From Imbricaverruca yamaguchii (lineage: Eukaryota; Arthropoda; Thecostraca; Neoverrucidae), in assembly GCA_034440575.1 (NCBI GenBank), contig JAOTOL010001364.1, positions 660,001-724,000 of the forward strand: DNA of 64,000 nt. Direction: 5' to 3'. This document shows, one piece after another, positions 34,240 to 46,045 of this stretch. Within the stretch, counting starts at the first letter, position 1, and each line of letters begins with the position of its first letter. Position numbers and translations under genes: made by a program. The notes beneath the pieces were generated by a model. The model ran no database searches, was not told the DNA's origin, and saw nothing but the letters and a program-made list of their open reading frames with translations.

Positions 34240-34862
34240 CTCTGATTGGATGCCCCAACTGGCACGGCTGCCTCTGATTGGATGTCCCGACTGGCACGGC
34301 TGCCTCTGATTGGTTGTCCCGACTGGCACGGCTGCCTCTGATTGGATGTCCCGACTGGCACGGCTGCCTCTGATTGGATGTCCCGACTGGCACGGCTGCC
34401 TCTGATTGGCTGTCCCGACTGGCACGGCTGCCTATGATTGGATGTCCCGACTGGCACGGCTGCCTCTGATTGGATGTCCCGACTGGCACGGCTGCCTATG
34501 ATTGGATGTCCCGACTGGCACGGCTGCCTATGATTGGGCACGGCTGCCTCTGACTGGGCACGGCTGCCTCTGATTGGATGTCCCGACTGGCACGGCTGCC
34601 TCTGATTGGATGTCCCGACTGGCACGGCTGCCTCTGATTGGATGTCCCGACTGGCACGGCTGCCTCTGATTAGATGTCCCGACTGGCACGGCTGCCTCTG
34701 ATTGGATGTCCCGACTGGCACGGCTGCCTATGATTGGATGTCCCGACTGGCACCGCTGCCTCTGATTGGATGTCCCGACTGGCACGGCTGCCTCTGATTG
34801 GATGTCCCGACTGGCACGGCTGCCTATGATTGGATGTCCCGACGGGCACGGCTGCCTCTGAA
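34240..34862. repeat. 32-bp minisatellite with inverted CCAAT, about 19 copies
   Basis: The unit is GGCACGGCTGCCTCTGATTG followed by GATGTCCCGACT. Almost every copy contains ATTGG, the inverted CCAAT box; variants are CTCTGATTGG/CTATGATTGG and two shortened units near 34525-34560. It starts about 90 bp after the stop of the candidate exon. Minus-strand ORFs across it are periodic artefacts. Confidence 0.95.
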
Positions 34863-35290
34863 TGGGACAGCACGCTGGTTTACCACCACGGCTCATGCTT
34901 CTGCCCGTCATTGGATGGACAGTGCGTGCGTTGGTCTGCGATTGAATGGATAACGACTGCATCGGTCTGTGATTGGATGAATAATGTATGCGTCGGCCTG
35001 TGCTTGCATTAACAATTACTGCGTTGGACAGTGATTGTGATTGAATAGGCACTGCATACGTAGGCCCGTGATTTGATGGACAATGCATTATCTGGCCTGT
35101 CATCCGATGGATATGTTTGTCCGTGATTGGCTGGGCAATGCATGTGATTTGATGGACAGTGTACACGTTGGCCTATGATTTGATGAGCAATGAATGTGTC
35201 GGTCTGTGATTGGATGAACAATGTATGTGCTTGCCTACCATTGGATAGACGATGGATGCGTCGGCTTGTGATTGGATAGCACATATGCAG
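34863..35290. repeat. diverged GTGATTGGATG repeats
   Basis: Irregular copies of TGTGATTGGATGAACAATGT and TCGGCCTGTGATTGGATG with ~40-bp spacing. They look like an older, decayed relative of the adjacent 32-bp array. Confidence 0.7.
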
Positions 35291-36069
35291 TGGAACAGTG
35301 CATGTTTGCGCCCACCCCGTCTCTCCAAGGGAACAGCACACAAAATCACCCGCAAGAATTAAAAATTCGCCCCTGAACCTTTTTTGCGGTACATTTTGGA
35401 ATTTGGATGTGTCACCATTATTTTTCTCCACGGAAGAGGGTTGACAGGTGACCAGCCAGGTAGCCTAGTTTGTCTGGTCCTAGCTGACTGGTCAGCGATC
35501 CTCAATAGCAGACAACACTCCTCCTAAGAGTAACATCTCCAGCACTAGACGAAGCTCAATTTCAGTATGGCACAGCACAACTCAACATGAAGTTGCTTTT
35601 ATGATGTGGTTGAGGGGAAAGTGTGCAACGAGATAACAAAGAAAAAATCATCTGAATGCAAAGTGCTATTGGGAAGCGCCCTTGTGCCCCATAGTTCCAC
35701 GTATGGATGGCTGGCTTTCTGCAGAGATGGTGGATCATGAACTGATGTCATTTGAAAGTTATGGCTGCTTGGCAGCGCGAATGGTGGCCAGCCGAAAGAG
35801 GTGCCAGTGCACGCAGCTCACCGCTACCCACACAGGACCGAGGCAGTGGTGTTTGAAGCTTTGTGCTCGAGACCTCTGCTGCCACCTCGCGGCCAATCAC
35901 ACACTATTTATTCGTCACCCGTTTCCAGTGTCGCATCGGCTGTCCAGATCATGTGCATCGGGCTAATACAGATCACCGTTTGTGGCACGTGTGTCGGTCG
36001 GCGGGGCCCGGCTGGTTTGGACGGGTGCGTGTTTACACCTACACGACGGCGAGCGTGTCGGTGACGACC
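35291..36069. other. no recognisable gene
   Basis: Unassigned. + ORFs of 87-105 aa overlap in three frames and lack motifs. Confidence 0.4.
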
Positions 36070-36100
36070 ACAGGTGCAGGTGACGACCACCTGCACCTGT
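36070..36100. repeat. 13-bp perfect inverted repeat with E-boxes
   Basis: ACAGGTGCAGGTG (36070-36082) and CACCTGCACCTGT (36088-36100) are exact reverse complements around the 5-bp spacer ACGAC. Each arm carries two CAGGTG E-box cores. Confidence 0.85.
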
Positions 36101-36427
36101 ACCAACACCTGCTGCCAACGACTGTACCACCGGCAGCCTGCCGATCACTACAGAAGATCTGTGAACAAGAAGGTAGATGACAGGCACGTTATGCACGGCA
36201 CCGTGCCCATCGTGCATGGCATACGTTTACAGAATGCATACATGCATGCATGTTCTTGTAGCCTCGTTACTGATTCATTGCAAAAAAAAATATTTTGGCA
36301 TCGTATGCACCACACGGCATACCGGAGGCATGCATGCATACATTTACGCATAGCCTTGTTGCTGGTTCACTGTAAACAATGTATACGTGCATACATATAC
36401 ATACATGCATATATATGTGTGTATATA
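36101..36427. other. no recognisable gene
   Basis: Unassigned, rich in TGCATGCAT motifs. No gene supported. Confidence 0.35.

Positions 36428-36474
<47 letters not shown>
36428..36474. repeat. (AT)n microsatellite
   Basis: Alternating AT followed by GTGTGTATGTATATG. The ORFs that cross it are artefacts, although the sequence after it (36486-36647) is open and ends at a good splice-donor-like ATG|GTAAGT. Confidence 0.9.
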
Positions 36475-36480
<6 letters not shown>

Positions 36481-37214
36481 ATGTATATGAAACCCTGGGT
36501 ACTTGCGAAATTTATTAGCATGTCTAGGAATCTGCTAGAAGAATATTCATTGAACGAGGTGGTTCGTCCCCTTTTTCCAGCCACCCACGCATTATTTGCA
36601 TGCATGGGTGTAACTAGTTATTTTCTGCGGGGGACAAATCAAGAACATGGTAAGTTTGGGCGGGGTAGAAAGGTAGGCCCTTTATCACCCCGAAAATATA
36701 ATTGGATTTCAGTCACTTCATTTTCAAGGTTTGGGTTCCACATTTATAATTGCCAAAGACGATATTTTAGGGACAATACGTTGCACCCAAATTAGCAAGT
36801 TTCACTCTATATCTATTTATCTACTTTATTACTGATAAGGCGAAAATACCTATGCAAGAGAACCACCAAAAATGATAGAAGTCGATCTAGACAACAAACT
36901 GGCTTAGCGGGTTATGTCGTCACAAGCTCTTCGAGTGGTAGAGAAGCAACCGTTAGAAATGTTTGCTTCCAGGCCATTCTTGAAGAACATGAACATTCAC
37001 CGTTTTGTGTTTTCGCTTTGGTGGATAATTGTTCTTTGCGAGTCATCAAATTTGCATTATGGCAAGGCTTTATGCGTCTTAAGTTGCTTCCCCGCGCATA
37101 TATCGATATATCTTGAAAAACGTGCCTCTGGATGTCCTTCAGAACCATGGAGACAGAAATCTTGTTAGGGATCTTAGGAAGCATTAACCCTCCCCGTTTT
37201 TTTCCGTCGGATCC
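36475..37214. other. no recognised gene; weak exon-like segment at 36486-36647
   Basis: 36486-36647 is open in one frame ([20 protein letters not shown]) and ends in a consensus donor, but no acceptor or homology supports it. A 90-aa minus ORF (36912-37184) has no recognised motif. Confidence 0.25.
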
Positions 37215-37620
37215 TCACATCCCGCCCCAGAGGGGATTGATGCATCTCCTCTAATCTCCAAACAAAGCGTCGCACGAAAACGAAAGAGGTGCCATCGAAA
37301 AGCGCTCGACGAGTAGGGCCAGGAACCATCCGAAGATATCATCCTCCAAAAATTACGTCACTAAGGGGTCTATGTTTTCACGACTGACTTCATGTTTCAG
37401 GCTCTGGGGTGTTTATTTTGGAGGATATTTGAAAAAGAAAACAATTTTGTAATGAGAAGAGGGAGGCGAAATCGACAATTGCCCTACAATTTTTTTGAAC
37501 CTAAAACCAAATATTATTTTTCAAAATTCAAAATGGTGATTTTTCAAGTTACTTCAATTTTTTTCTACTGGATGCAAAACATTGTTTGAAGTCAACATGT
37601 ACTCATTAAACCAAAAATGT
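37215..37620 (+). repeat. dispersed repeat family R1, copy 1
   Basis: Shares an ordered set of blocks with 51090-51540: CTCTAATCTCCAAA, AAGCGTCGCACGAAAACGAA, AAAGCGCTCGACGAGTAGGG, (A/G)TGACGTCA-like and TTTATTTTG...GGAT(A/T)TT, then TAATGGATAAAG/TACTGGATGCAAA and AAGTCAAC. No ORF spans it and the family is not recognised. Confidence 0.85.
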
Positions 37621-38423
37621 TTCCTCGGGCCAGAATCTTCGACTCTATCCATAATGGTCCAATATCCAAAACTAAGATGTCATCAAAAGCAAAAACAAAT
37701 CCTAGGTGCGTTTTGATTCTTGCGTAAAGATGAGCAAACGTCGAAAGTTTTAATCAAATCTCTTCATCCTCTAAAGTGTCACGACTGCCTGAACTATTCT
37801 CGAGGTGACCTAACTTGGCCCTGACCAACTTGTTGAGCCCAAATAATATGACCTCAAAATTATCACACAACATGCCAAATTGATGTAGGAAAAGGTATGC
37901 CGAATTTCGGCGCGCTACCGAGTAGCGTACTTCTATTCGTAATGGTAATCAACGACGGGTATTTTGATCGTTCAAATCAATAACCACAAAGGTTTCTGCC
38001 TATAATGAACCCGCTGGAAGAATCTACATTGGTCTCGCATGACCATTTTAAGGGTAAAGGTCAAACGCAAATCAGTTTCGGTCGCCTCGCATTTTTTTTC
38101 GCTCTCACGAAAGCCTGCCAAAATCTGGTATCAGGCGATAGTGTGTGATGAAGTATGGTGTAAAATTTCACACCGTGACATGTACAAATTAAGTTGCAAT
38201 GTCAAAACTCATAAGCCTATGCCTGCCTCTGAATGAATGCCAGAAACAATACTTACTTAAAAAGGTCCGGGTCCACAGGGGCAGATCCAATGGCAATCCG
38301 GAGTATGATCCTATCCCCCGGTCGGGACAAGTGCGCCCATCGCATTGGGTTGGCGGCCCCGCAGGCCAAAAAGTGGCTTCAAGGTAACTCCCGACTTGGG
38401 AGGCGTCCTTTGCTCCAATTTTC
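37621..38423. other. no recognisable gene
   Basis: Unassigned sequence with no supported ORF or RNA gene. Part of it could be the 3' continuation of repeat R1. Confidence 0.35.
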
Positions 38424-38456
38424 TGGCTCCGCCTCTGGGAGCCAGAGGCGGAGCCA
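38424..38456. repeat. 15-bp perfect stem, 3-nt loop hairpin
   Basis: TGGCTCCGCCTCTGG (38424-38438) and its exact reverse complement (38442-38456) around GAG. Confidence 0.9.
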
Positions 38457-39109
38457 AGCCATGACACCATTTAACAGGGCAATGCTGCGCGCCACACCTC
38501 CCGCGCGCCACCTCGGGGAACATTGACCTTGACATCGCAGAACCCAGTTGCGGCTCATCGCAATACATCGCGAAAAAGCCGTGGTGCATTCCGACTTTTA
38601 CAGAACAGCTACCGTTGTGTGTCAACAATGTAAGTGGATGTGGATAAGTGTATGTCCTGCACCAAGTACGATTCAAAGAGCCTCGGGAATCGGAATGGTT
38701 ATGCCTGCCACGACGTGGCATTCCATATACATAGAAACATGAGAATCTGTACCACGAACTGAATTGTGTTTTTCTTTGGGGAGGAGTAGGGGGTCGGGGA
38801 AGGGTTGTTCCCTAATATACACCAAGTTTAAATTAACTCTTTTCCTGTATTTTCTATTTATCGAGGGAAGGTCATTGCGTAATATTGATTAAAGTGTAAT
38901 GTTGGTCGCCATAGTGCCAAATGTACCTAGGTTCCTATTACCACTCGCACGTCCGGCGGTCCGCGCCACCTTCGCATGCCCGAGGGGCAGATGTCTGCCG
39001 CCCCCCCCCCCTAAGATCTCTAGAACTATGCCAGCTAGCGACAAACGGAAAACGGCGTCGGATAGCTGGTGACGGGCTCCATCGAATGTGTTTTGGTCAC
39101 TTTTTTCCT
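38457..39109. other. no recognisable gene
   Basis: Unassigned. A C-run lies at 39001-39011. Confidence 0.35.
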
Positions 39110-39482
39110 CAAATTTGTCCATGGTCTGGAGAGGGGATATCTTGGGTAAATGTTTGAATTGAACAGAAATGATGCAATTAGAGGTCATAAATTCAAAATT
39201 AAAGTTAACCACAGCAGAACAATGTTAAGGCAGACTTTCTTCACCAACAGGGTAGTGGAACACTGGAACCAGCCACCAGAAAACATTGTCAGTAGCAGCA
39301 CAATGAACATCTTTAAGAACAGCACAGACAATCATTATAAGAATAGAGGGCTTGCTTTTCAGTATTACAGGGAGGGCTGATTGACAGAATTGGTGGGCAA
39401 CTGGTTCAGTGTACAGAGTGCAACCAAGAAGGGCCCTTGTGGCTCATAGTTGCACTAATATTTTATGTCTTTATGTCTTTAT
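39110..39482 (+). mobile_element. CR1 LINE 3' end (family B), severely 5'-truncated
   Basis: Only the last ~90 codons of ORF2 (KFVHGLERGYLG, FELNRNDAIRGHKFKIKVNH, HWNQPPENIVSSSTMNIFK) plus the 3' UTR and the (ATGTCTTT)n tail at 39465-39482 are present. It is closely related to the copies at 27.3, 47.6 and 57.8 kb. Confidence 0.88.
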
Positions 39483-40325
39483 CAGCAAATGATTGAAGTA
39501 AACGACGTCACAGTTCTTATGAAGATTTTCGCAAGATTTGATATAGAAGTAGGTCAATGAACATGGACAACATTACGTGTGGAAAAAACGACGCACACTT
39601 GCACAAATGTTGTGGCAGTTTGACGATTGATAAAGGTAAGCTGCATTCTGAAAATCTGGACAAGTGAGATATGAAATGCTAGCTGAGGACATTCTCATTG
39701 CGTTAAGCAATTCAAAAAGGCCTACACCAAGTAACAACATGGTATTTGTTGTCAAACAATCAGTAATTGCAATAGTTGTTCAACTTTTTAGTGCCTCGAA
39801 GTTCAAGTAAGGTTTGAAAATGCACAGCAGCGCACAGCCAGAGACCAATCCCAATGAAATCAGCGATATTTTGTCTACATGTACCGCAAGTTTTAGCTGC
39901 ACGTAGCTGGTCTAACACCGATAGTGATCAATTGTATCCCGACAGGCCGCGGTGCGGTGCAGTGCGGTGCGGTGGCCAGCCCGGGCGGCACGGGGAAGCC
40001 CGAGTCGGACGACGCGACGCGTCGGCTGGCGGGGTGTTCTCACTGGGTAACCTGATCTAGTGGTTGCTATGCCAAAAAGGCCCCTTACTGACAAGACGAC
40101 CGAGTCGAGATAGGTCACGGCGGGGAAGCTGTCTTTGCCTTTCAGGTTCGGGTCATTGTGGTTGGATTTTGCGTACAGTGAACATGGAGGTGTGCGTCAG
40201 CAGAGGAATTGGTGGACTTGTTAACCAGTGCAAAAGCGTCTGGGCGTGGGAACTATTAGGCTCATGTGTTTAATTATAGTTTGCAGTTAATCATGGAAAA
40301 GAATTCCTCAGGGATGCCTCCGAAG
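39483..40325. other. no recognisable gene; GC-rich patch
   Basis: 39945-40040 is GC-rich with GCGGTGC repeats. No gene start is evident. Confidence 0.35.
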
Positions 40326-40883
40326 TGAGTCGTCGATTGGGGACTTGAGAAAGGCCACCGACTTATCGCCAAGCACCTAATAGGAAAGTGGGTTAAGTGC
40401 ATAAGAGCCCAGAAGAAATTCAGAAGCCAGTTTGCGACTAATCTTTCGGGAGACGAGGTGTTCTCCGTGTCCCTGAAGCGTAGTGACCACGTCGTGGGTA
40501 ATGATAAAGCCAAGACCCACCTTGATGACGAGACCGTGAAGAGAGCGCGAGGGCGACCAACTAGAATCTACGATCACCTCAGCGCCCGTTCTCAGCGTCC
40601 GGCATCCTCAAAAGTTACTCATCAGCACAATTATCTGCAGCTCGTTGAGGTTGCTGGGCAAAGTGCTCGTGCTGAGGGCATGCAGGACGCAGCTTTTGTG
40701 TTGCAACAGGTGAGGTCATCACCGAACTGGCCTAGCAAGGTTCGCGGGGCTCTCAGAAGCTCTGAAGTGAGCCAACCTGTGGCATATCTTAGTGATGTAT
40801 TTTGTCGTAATTTCAGCCACTTAGGACAAGATCTTGCAATAATAAGGCAACATTTACACTGCATAATTTTTGCGCAATTTTAG
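40326..40883 (+). CDS. unrecognised ORF or exon with AT-hook-like motif
   Basis: A frame is open from about 40326 to the TAG at 40881-40883 (about 185 codons). It has no ATG near the left end, so if real it is an internal exon or a broken copy. It starts EKGHRLIAKHLIGKWVKCIR, has a basic KRARGRPTRIYDHL segment around 40537-40577 (GRP core as in AT-hooks) and continues QLVEVAGQSARAEGMQDAAF. The composition is protein-like, not simple repeat. It loosely resembles the N-terminal part of multicopy uncharacterised invertebrate proteins with GRP-containing segments, but that is memory-based and unverified. No function is proposed. The last ~25 codons run into a short tandem duplication (40812-40925). 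Confidence 0.3.
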
Positions 40884-40935
40884 CTACTTAAGACATGATC
40901 TGCTTTGCAATTATAAGGTCACATTTACACTGCAG
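40812..40935. repeat. tandem duplication of ~63 bp, diverged
   Basis: TTTCAGCCACTTAGGACAAG...AACATTTACACTGCA is followed by TTTTAGCTACTTAAGACATG...CACATTTACACTGCA. Confidence 0.75.
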
Positions 40936-41124
40936 AATACTCGCATAACAAACGCTCACTAATAATCATCCATTATATGAGCACCAACGGACTTCACTTA
41001 TGACGTCATCATGATGTCATCATGGATGACCGCAAGTCGATATTGTAATACAAGGTACACTTGATACTCATGTAGGTGTGTGCACAATTTGAGCTATCTA
41101 TCTCAATTCGTTCCCGAGATAGTT
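40936..41124. other. no recognisable gene
   Basis: Short unassigned stretch. Confidence 0.35.
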
Positions 41125-41238
41125 CGCGGAAGCAAAATGAGTGGAGCGGAATGCTCCACTCATTTTGCTTCCGCGAAATGAGTGGAGCTCATTGAGGGAA
41201 GGGAGCATTGAGCACTCCACTCAATGCTCCCTTCCCTC
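41125..41238. repeat. two adjacent perfect hairpins (23-bp and 19-bp stems)
   Basis: Hairpin 1: 41125-41147 and 41153-41175 are exact reverse complements around GGAAT (arm core GCAAAATGAGTGGAGC). Hairpin 2: 41194-41212 and 41220-41238 around CACTCCA (arm GAGGGAAGGGAGCATTGAG). AATGAGTGGAGC recurs between them, so the region can refold in alternative ways. Confidence 0.9.
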
Positions 41239-41469
41239 TAGCAGGTTTAGCCTCTGACATTCCTGGGTTCGGTAATATTTAAAACAACAAATATTCTACA
41301 TGTGGCAAAAATTTTAAGCTCTTTCGACTAAGACCAAAATCGCCCCTGTAACTAACATACTTTGTGCACTATGATTTATGGCCAGTTTTTTCCTCGAGTT
41401 ATCACAGTGTGCACAGTCATGTCATCTTCAAAAGGAAGCATTTTCCGTGCCTGCTCTAAACAGAAACAA
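41239..41469. other. no recognisable gene
   Basis: Unassigned stretch before the 52-bp array. Confidence 0.35.
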
Positions 41470-42352
41470 AGGCTCCTCCCATGGGACCCCGTACCGATAT
41501 ACTCTGCATTGTATCTGTTGCCGCCTCCTCTCATGGGACCCCGTGCCGATATACTCTGCATTGTCTCTGTTGCCGCCTCTTCCCATGGGATCCCGTGCCG
41601 ATATACTCTGCATTGTCTTTGTTGCCGCCTCCTCCCATGGGACCCCGTACCGATATACTCTGCACTGTCTCTGTTGCCGCCTCCTCCCATGGGATCCCGT
41701 ACCGATATACTCTGCATTGTCTTTGTTGCCGCCTCCTCCCATGGGACCCCGTACCGATATACTCTGCACTGTCTCTGTTGCCGCCTCCTCCCATGGGATC
41801 CCGTACCGATATACTCTGCATTGTCTCTGTTGCCGCCTCCTCCCATGGGATCCCGTGCCGATATACTCTGCACTGTCTCTGTTGTCGCTTCCTCCCATGG
41901 GACCCCGTACCGATATACTCTGCACTGTCTCTGTTGCCGCCTCCTCCCATGGGATCCCGTACCGATATACTCTGCATTGTCTTTGTTGCTGCCTCCTCCC
42001 ATGGGATCCCGTACCGATATACTCTGCATTGTCTCTGTTGCCGCCTCCTCCCATGGGATCCCGTGCCGATATACTCTGCACTGTCTCTGTTGTCGCTTCC
42101 TCCCATGGGATCCCGTGCCGATATACTCTGCACTGTCTCTGTTGTCGCTTCCTCCCATGGGACCCCGTACCGATATACACTGCATTGTCTCTGTTGCCGC
42201 CTCCTCCCATGGGATCCCGTACCGATATACACTGCATTGTCTCTGTTGCCGCCTCCTCCCATGGGACCCCGTACCGATATACACTGCATTGTCTCTGTTG
42301 CCGCCTCCTCCCATGGGATCCCGTACCGATATACTCTGCATTGTCTCTGTTG
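41470..42352. repeat. 52-bp minisatellite, about 17 copies
   Basis: The unit is GCCTCCTCCCATGGGATCCC, then GTACCGATATACTCTGCATT, then GTCTCTGTTGCC. Variant sites GGGATCCC/GGGACCCC, GTACCG/GTGCCG and CTGCATT/CTGCACT are mixed along the array. Unrelated in sequence to the 52-bp SINE array at 1.4 kb despite the same unit length. Confidence 0.95.
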
Positions 42353-42462
42353 CCGCGTCGCTCGGCACAGTTTCAGTCGATGCCACACAGGGATGCGTAC
42401 GGTCAGAGCGCACAGTTCAGTCTTCCCGCCACCGCATCTGTGGCCGGTTTGTGGCTATGTCA
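42353..42462. other. unique spacer between two large arrays
   Basis: 110 bp without repeat structure, separating the 52-bp and 35-bp arrays. Confidence 0.6.
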
Positions 42463-45400
42463 CACAGTCGTGCCGTCCTGCCCAGATGGCTATGTCACAC
42501 AGTCGTGTCGTCCTGCCCAGATGGCTATGTCACACAGTCGTGTCGTCCTGCCCAGACGGCTATGTCACACAGTCGTGCCGTCCTGCCCAGATGGCTATGT
42601 CACACAGTCGTGTCGTCCTGCCCAGATGGCTATGTCACACAGTCGTGCCGTCCTGCCCAGATGGCTATGTCACACAGTCGTGCCGTCCTGCCCAGATGGC
42701 TATGTCACACAGTCGTGCCGTCCTGCCCAGATGGCTATGTCACACAGTCGTGCCGTCCTGCCCAGATGGCTATGTCACACAGTCGTGCCGTCCTGCCCAG
42801 ATGGCTATGTCACACAGTCGTGCCGTCCTGCCCAGATGGCTATGTCACACAGTCGTGTCGTCCTGCCCAGATGGCTATGTCACACAGTCCTGTCGTCCTG
42901 CCCAGATGGCTATGTCACACAGTCGTGCCGTCCTGCCCAGATGGCTATGTCACACAGTCGTGCCGTCCTGCCCAGATGGCTATGTCACACAGTCGTGTCG
43001 TCCTGCCCAGATGGCTATGTCACACAGTCGTGTCGTCCTGCCCAGATGGCTATGTCACACAGTCGTGCCGTCCTGCCCAGATGGCTATGTCACACAGTCG
43101 TGCCGTCCTGCCCAGATGGCTATGTCACACAGTCGTGCCGTCCTGCCCAGATGGCTATGTCACACAGTCGTGCCGTCCTGCCCAGATGGCTATGTCACAC
43201 AGTCGTGCCGTCCTGCCCAGATGGCTATGTCACACAGTCCTGTCGTCCTGCCCAGATGGCTATGTCACACAGTCGTGCCGTCCTGCCCAGATGGCTATGT
43301 CACACAGTCGTGTCGTCCTGCCCAGATGGCTATGTCACACAGTCGTGCCGTCCTGCCCAGATGGCTCATGTCACACAGTCGTGCCGTCCTGCCCAGATGG
43401 CTATGTCACACAGTCGTGTCGTCCTGCCCAGATGGCTATGTCACACAGTCGTGCCGTCCTGCCCAGATGGCTATGTCACACAGTCGTGTCGTCCTGCCCA
43501 GATGGCTATGTCACACAGTCGTGCCGTCTGCCCAGATGGCTATGTCAACGGTCCTGCCCAGATGGCTATGTCACACAGTCGTGCCGTCCTGCCCAGATGG
43601 CTATGTCACACAGTCGTGTCGTCCTGCCCAGATGGCTATGTCACACAGTCGTGCCGTCCTGCCCAGATGGCTATGTCACACAGTCGTGCCGTCCTGCCCA
43701 GATGGCTATGTCACACAGTCGTGCCGTCCTGCCCAGATGGCTATGTCACACAGTCGTGCCGTCCTGCCCAGATGGCTATGTCACACAGTCGTGCCGTCCT
43801 GCCCAGATGGCTATGTCACACAGTCGTGCCGTCCTGCCCAGATGGCTATGTCACACAGTCGTGTCGTCCTGCCCAGATGGCTATGTCACACAGTCGTGCC
43901 GTCCTGCCCAGATGGCTATGTCACACAGTCGTGCCGTCCTGCCCAGATGGCTATGTCACACAGTCGTCGTCTGCCCAGATGGCTATTCACAGTCGTGTCG
44001 TCCTGCCCAGATGGCTATGTCACACAGTCGTGCCGTCCTGCCCAGATGGCTATGTCACACAGTCGTGCCGTCCTGCCCAGATGGCTATGTCACACAGTCG
44101 TGCCGTCCTGCCCAGATGGCTATGTCACACAGTCGTGCCGTCCTGCCCAGATGGCTATGTCACACAGTCGTGCCGTCCTGCCCAGATGGCTATGTCACAC
44201 AGTCGTGCCGTCCTGCCCAGATGGCTATGTCACACAGTCGTGCCGTCCTGCCCAGATGGCTATGTCACACAGTCGTGCCGTCCTGCCCAGATGGCTATGT
44301 CACACAGTCGTGCCGTCCTGCCCAGATGGCTATGTCACACAGTCGTGCCGTCCTGCCCAGATGGCTATGTCACACAGTCGTGCCGTCCTGCCCAGATGGC
44401 TATGTCACACAGTCGTGCCGTCCTGCCCAGATGGCTATGTCACACAGTCGTGCCGTCCTGCCCAGATGGCTATGTCACACAGTCGTGTCGTCCTGCCCAG
44501 ATGGCTATGTCACACAGTCGTGCCGTCCTGCCCAGATGGCTATGTCACACAGTCGTGTCGTCCTGCCCAGATGGCTATGTCACACAGTCGTGCCGTCCTG
44601 CCCAGATGGCTATGTCACACAGTCGTGTCGTCCTGCCCAGATGGCTATGTCACACAGTCGTGCCGTCCTGCCCAGATGGCTATGTCACACAGTCGTGCCG
44701 TCCTGCCCAGATGGCTATGTCACACAGTCGTGCCGTCCTGCCCAGATGGCTATGTCACACAGTCGTGCCGTCCTGCCCAGATGGCTATGTCACACAGTCG
44801 TGCCGTCCTGCCCAGATGGCTATGTCACACAGTCGTGCCGTCCTGCCCAGATGGCTATGTCACACAGTCGTGCCGTCCTGCCCAGATGGCTATGTCACAC
44901 AGTCGTGCCGTCCTGCCCAGATGGCTATGTCACACAGTCGTGCCGTCCTGCCCAGATGGCTATGTCACACAGTCGTGTCGTCCTGCCCAGATGGCTATGT
45001 CACACAGTCGTGCCGTCCTGCCCAGATGGCTATGTCACACAGTCGTGCCGTCCTGCCCAGATGGCTATGTCACACAGTCGTGCCGTCCTGCCCAGATGGC
45101 TATGTCACACAGTCGTGCCGTCCTGCCCAGATGGCTATGTCACACAGTCGTGCCGTCCTGCCCAGATGGCTATGTCACACAGTCGTGCCGTCCTGCCCAG
45201 ATGGCTATGTCACACAGTCGTGCCGTCCTGCCCAGATGGCTATGTCACACAGTCGTGCCGTCCTGCCCAGATGGCTATGTCACACAGTCGTGCCGTCCTG
45301 CCCAGATGGCTATGTCACACAGTCGTGCCGTCCTGCCCAGATGGCTATGTCACACAGTCGTGTCGTCCTGCCCAGATGGCTATGTCACACAGTCGTGCCG

Positions 45401-46045
45401 TCCTGCCCAGATGGCTATGTCACACAGTCGTGTCGTCCTGCCCAGATGGCTATGTCACACAGTCGTGCCGTCCTGCCCAGATGGCTATGTCACACAGTCG
45501 TGCCGTCCTGCCCAGATGGCTATGTCACACAGTCGTGCGTCGTCCTGCCCAGATGGCTATGTCACACAGTCGTGCCGTCCTGCCCAGATGGCTATGTCAC
45601 ACAGTCGTGCCGTCCTGCCCAGATGGCTATGTCACACAGTCGTGCCGTCCTGCCCAGATGGCTATGTCACACAGTCGTGCCGTCCTGCCCAGATGGCTAT
45701 GTCACACAGTCGTGCCGTCCTGCCCAGATGGCCATGTCACACAGTCCTGTCGTCCTGCCCAGATGGCTATGTCACACAGTCGTGCCGTCCTGCCCAGATG
45801 GCTATGTCACACAGTCGTGCCGTCCTGCCCAGATGGCCATGTCACACAGTCGTGCCGTCCTGCCCAGACGGCTATGTCACACAGTCGTGCCGTCCTGCCC
45901 AGATGGCTATGTCACACAGTCGTGTCGTCCTGCCCAGATGGCTATGTCACACAGTCGTGCCGTCCTGCCCAGATGGCTATGTCACACAGTCGTGCCGTCC
46001 TGCCCAGATGGCTATGTCACACAGTCGTGCCGTGCTGCCCAGATG
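42463..46045. repeat. 35-bp minisatellite, about 102 copies
   Basis: A 3.6-kb array of TGGCTATGTCACACAGTCGT plus GCCGTCCTGCCCAGA. Copies are nearly identical; the main polymorphism is GTGCCG/GTGTCG, with rarer GTCCTGTCG and GGCCATG. A handful of indel units lie near 43365, 43527-43555, 43970-43990 and 45535. Because 35 is not divisible by 3 and no frame of the + strand has a stop, all three + frames stay open (ORFs of 1524-1611 aa) with the same rotating translation. They are not proteins. Confidence 0.98.
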
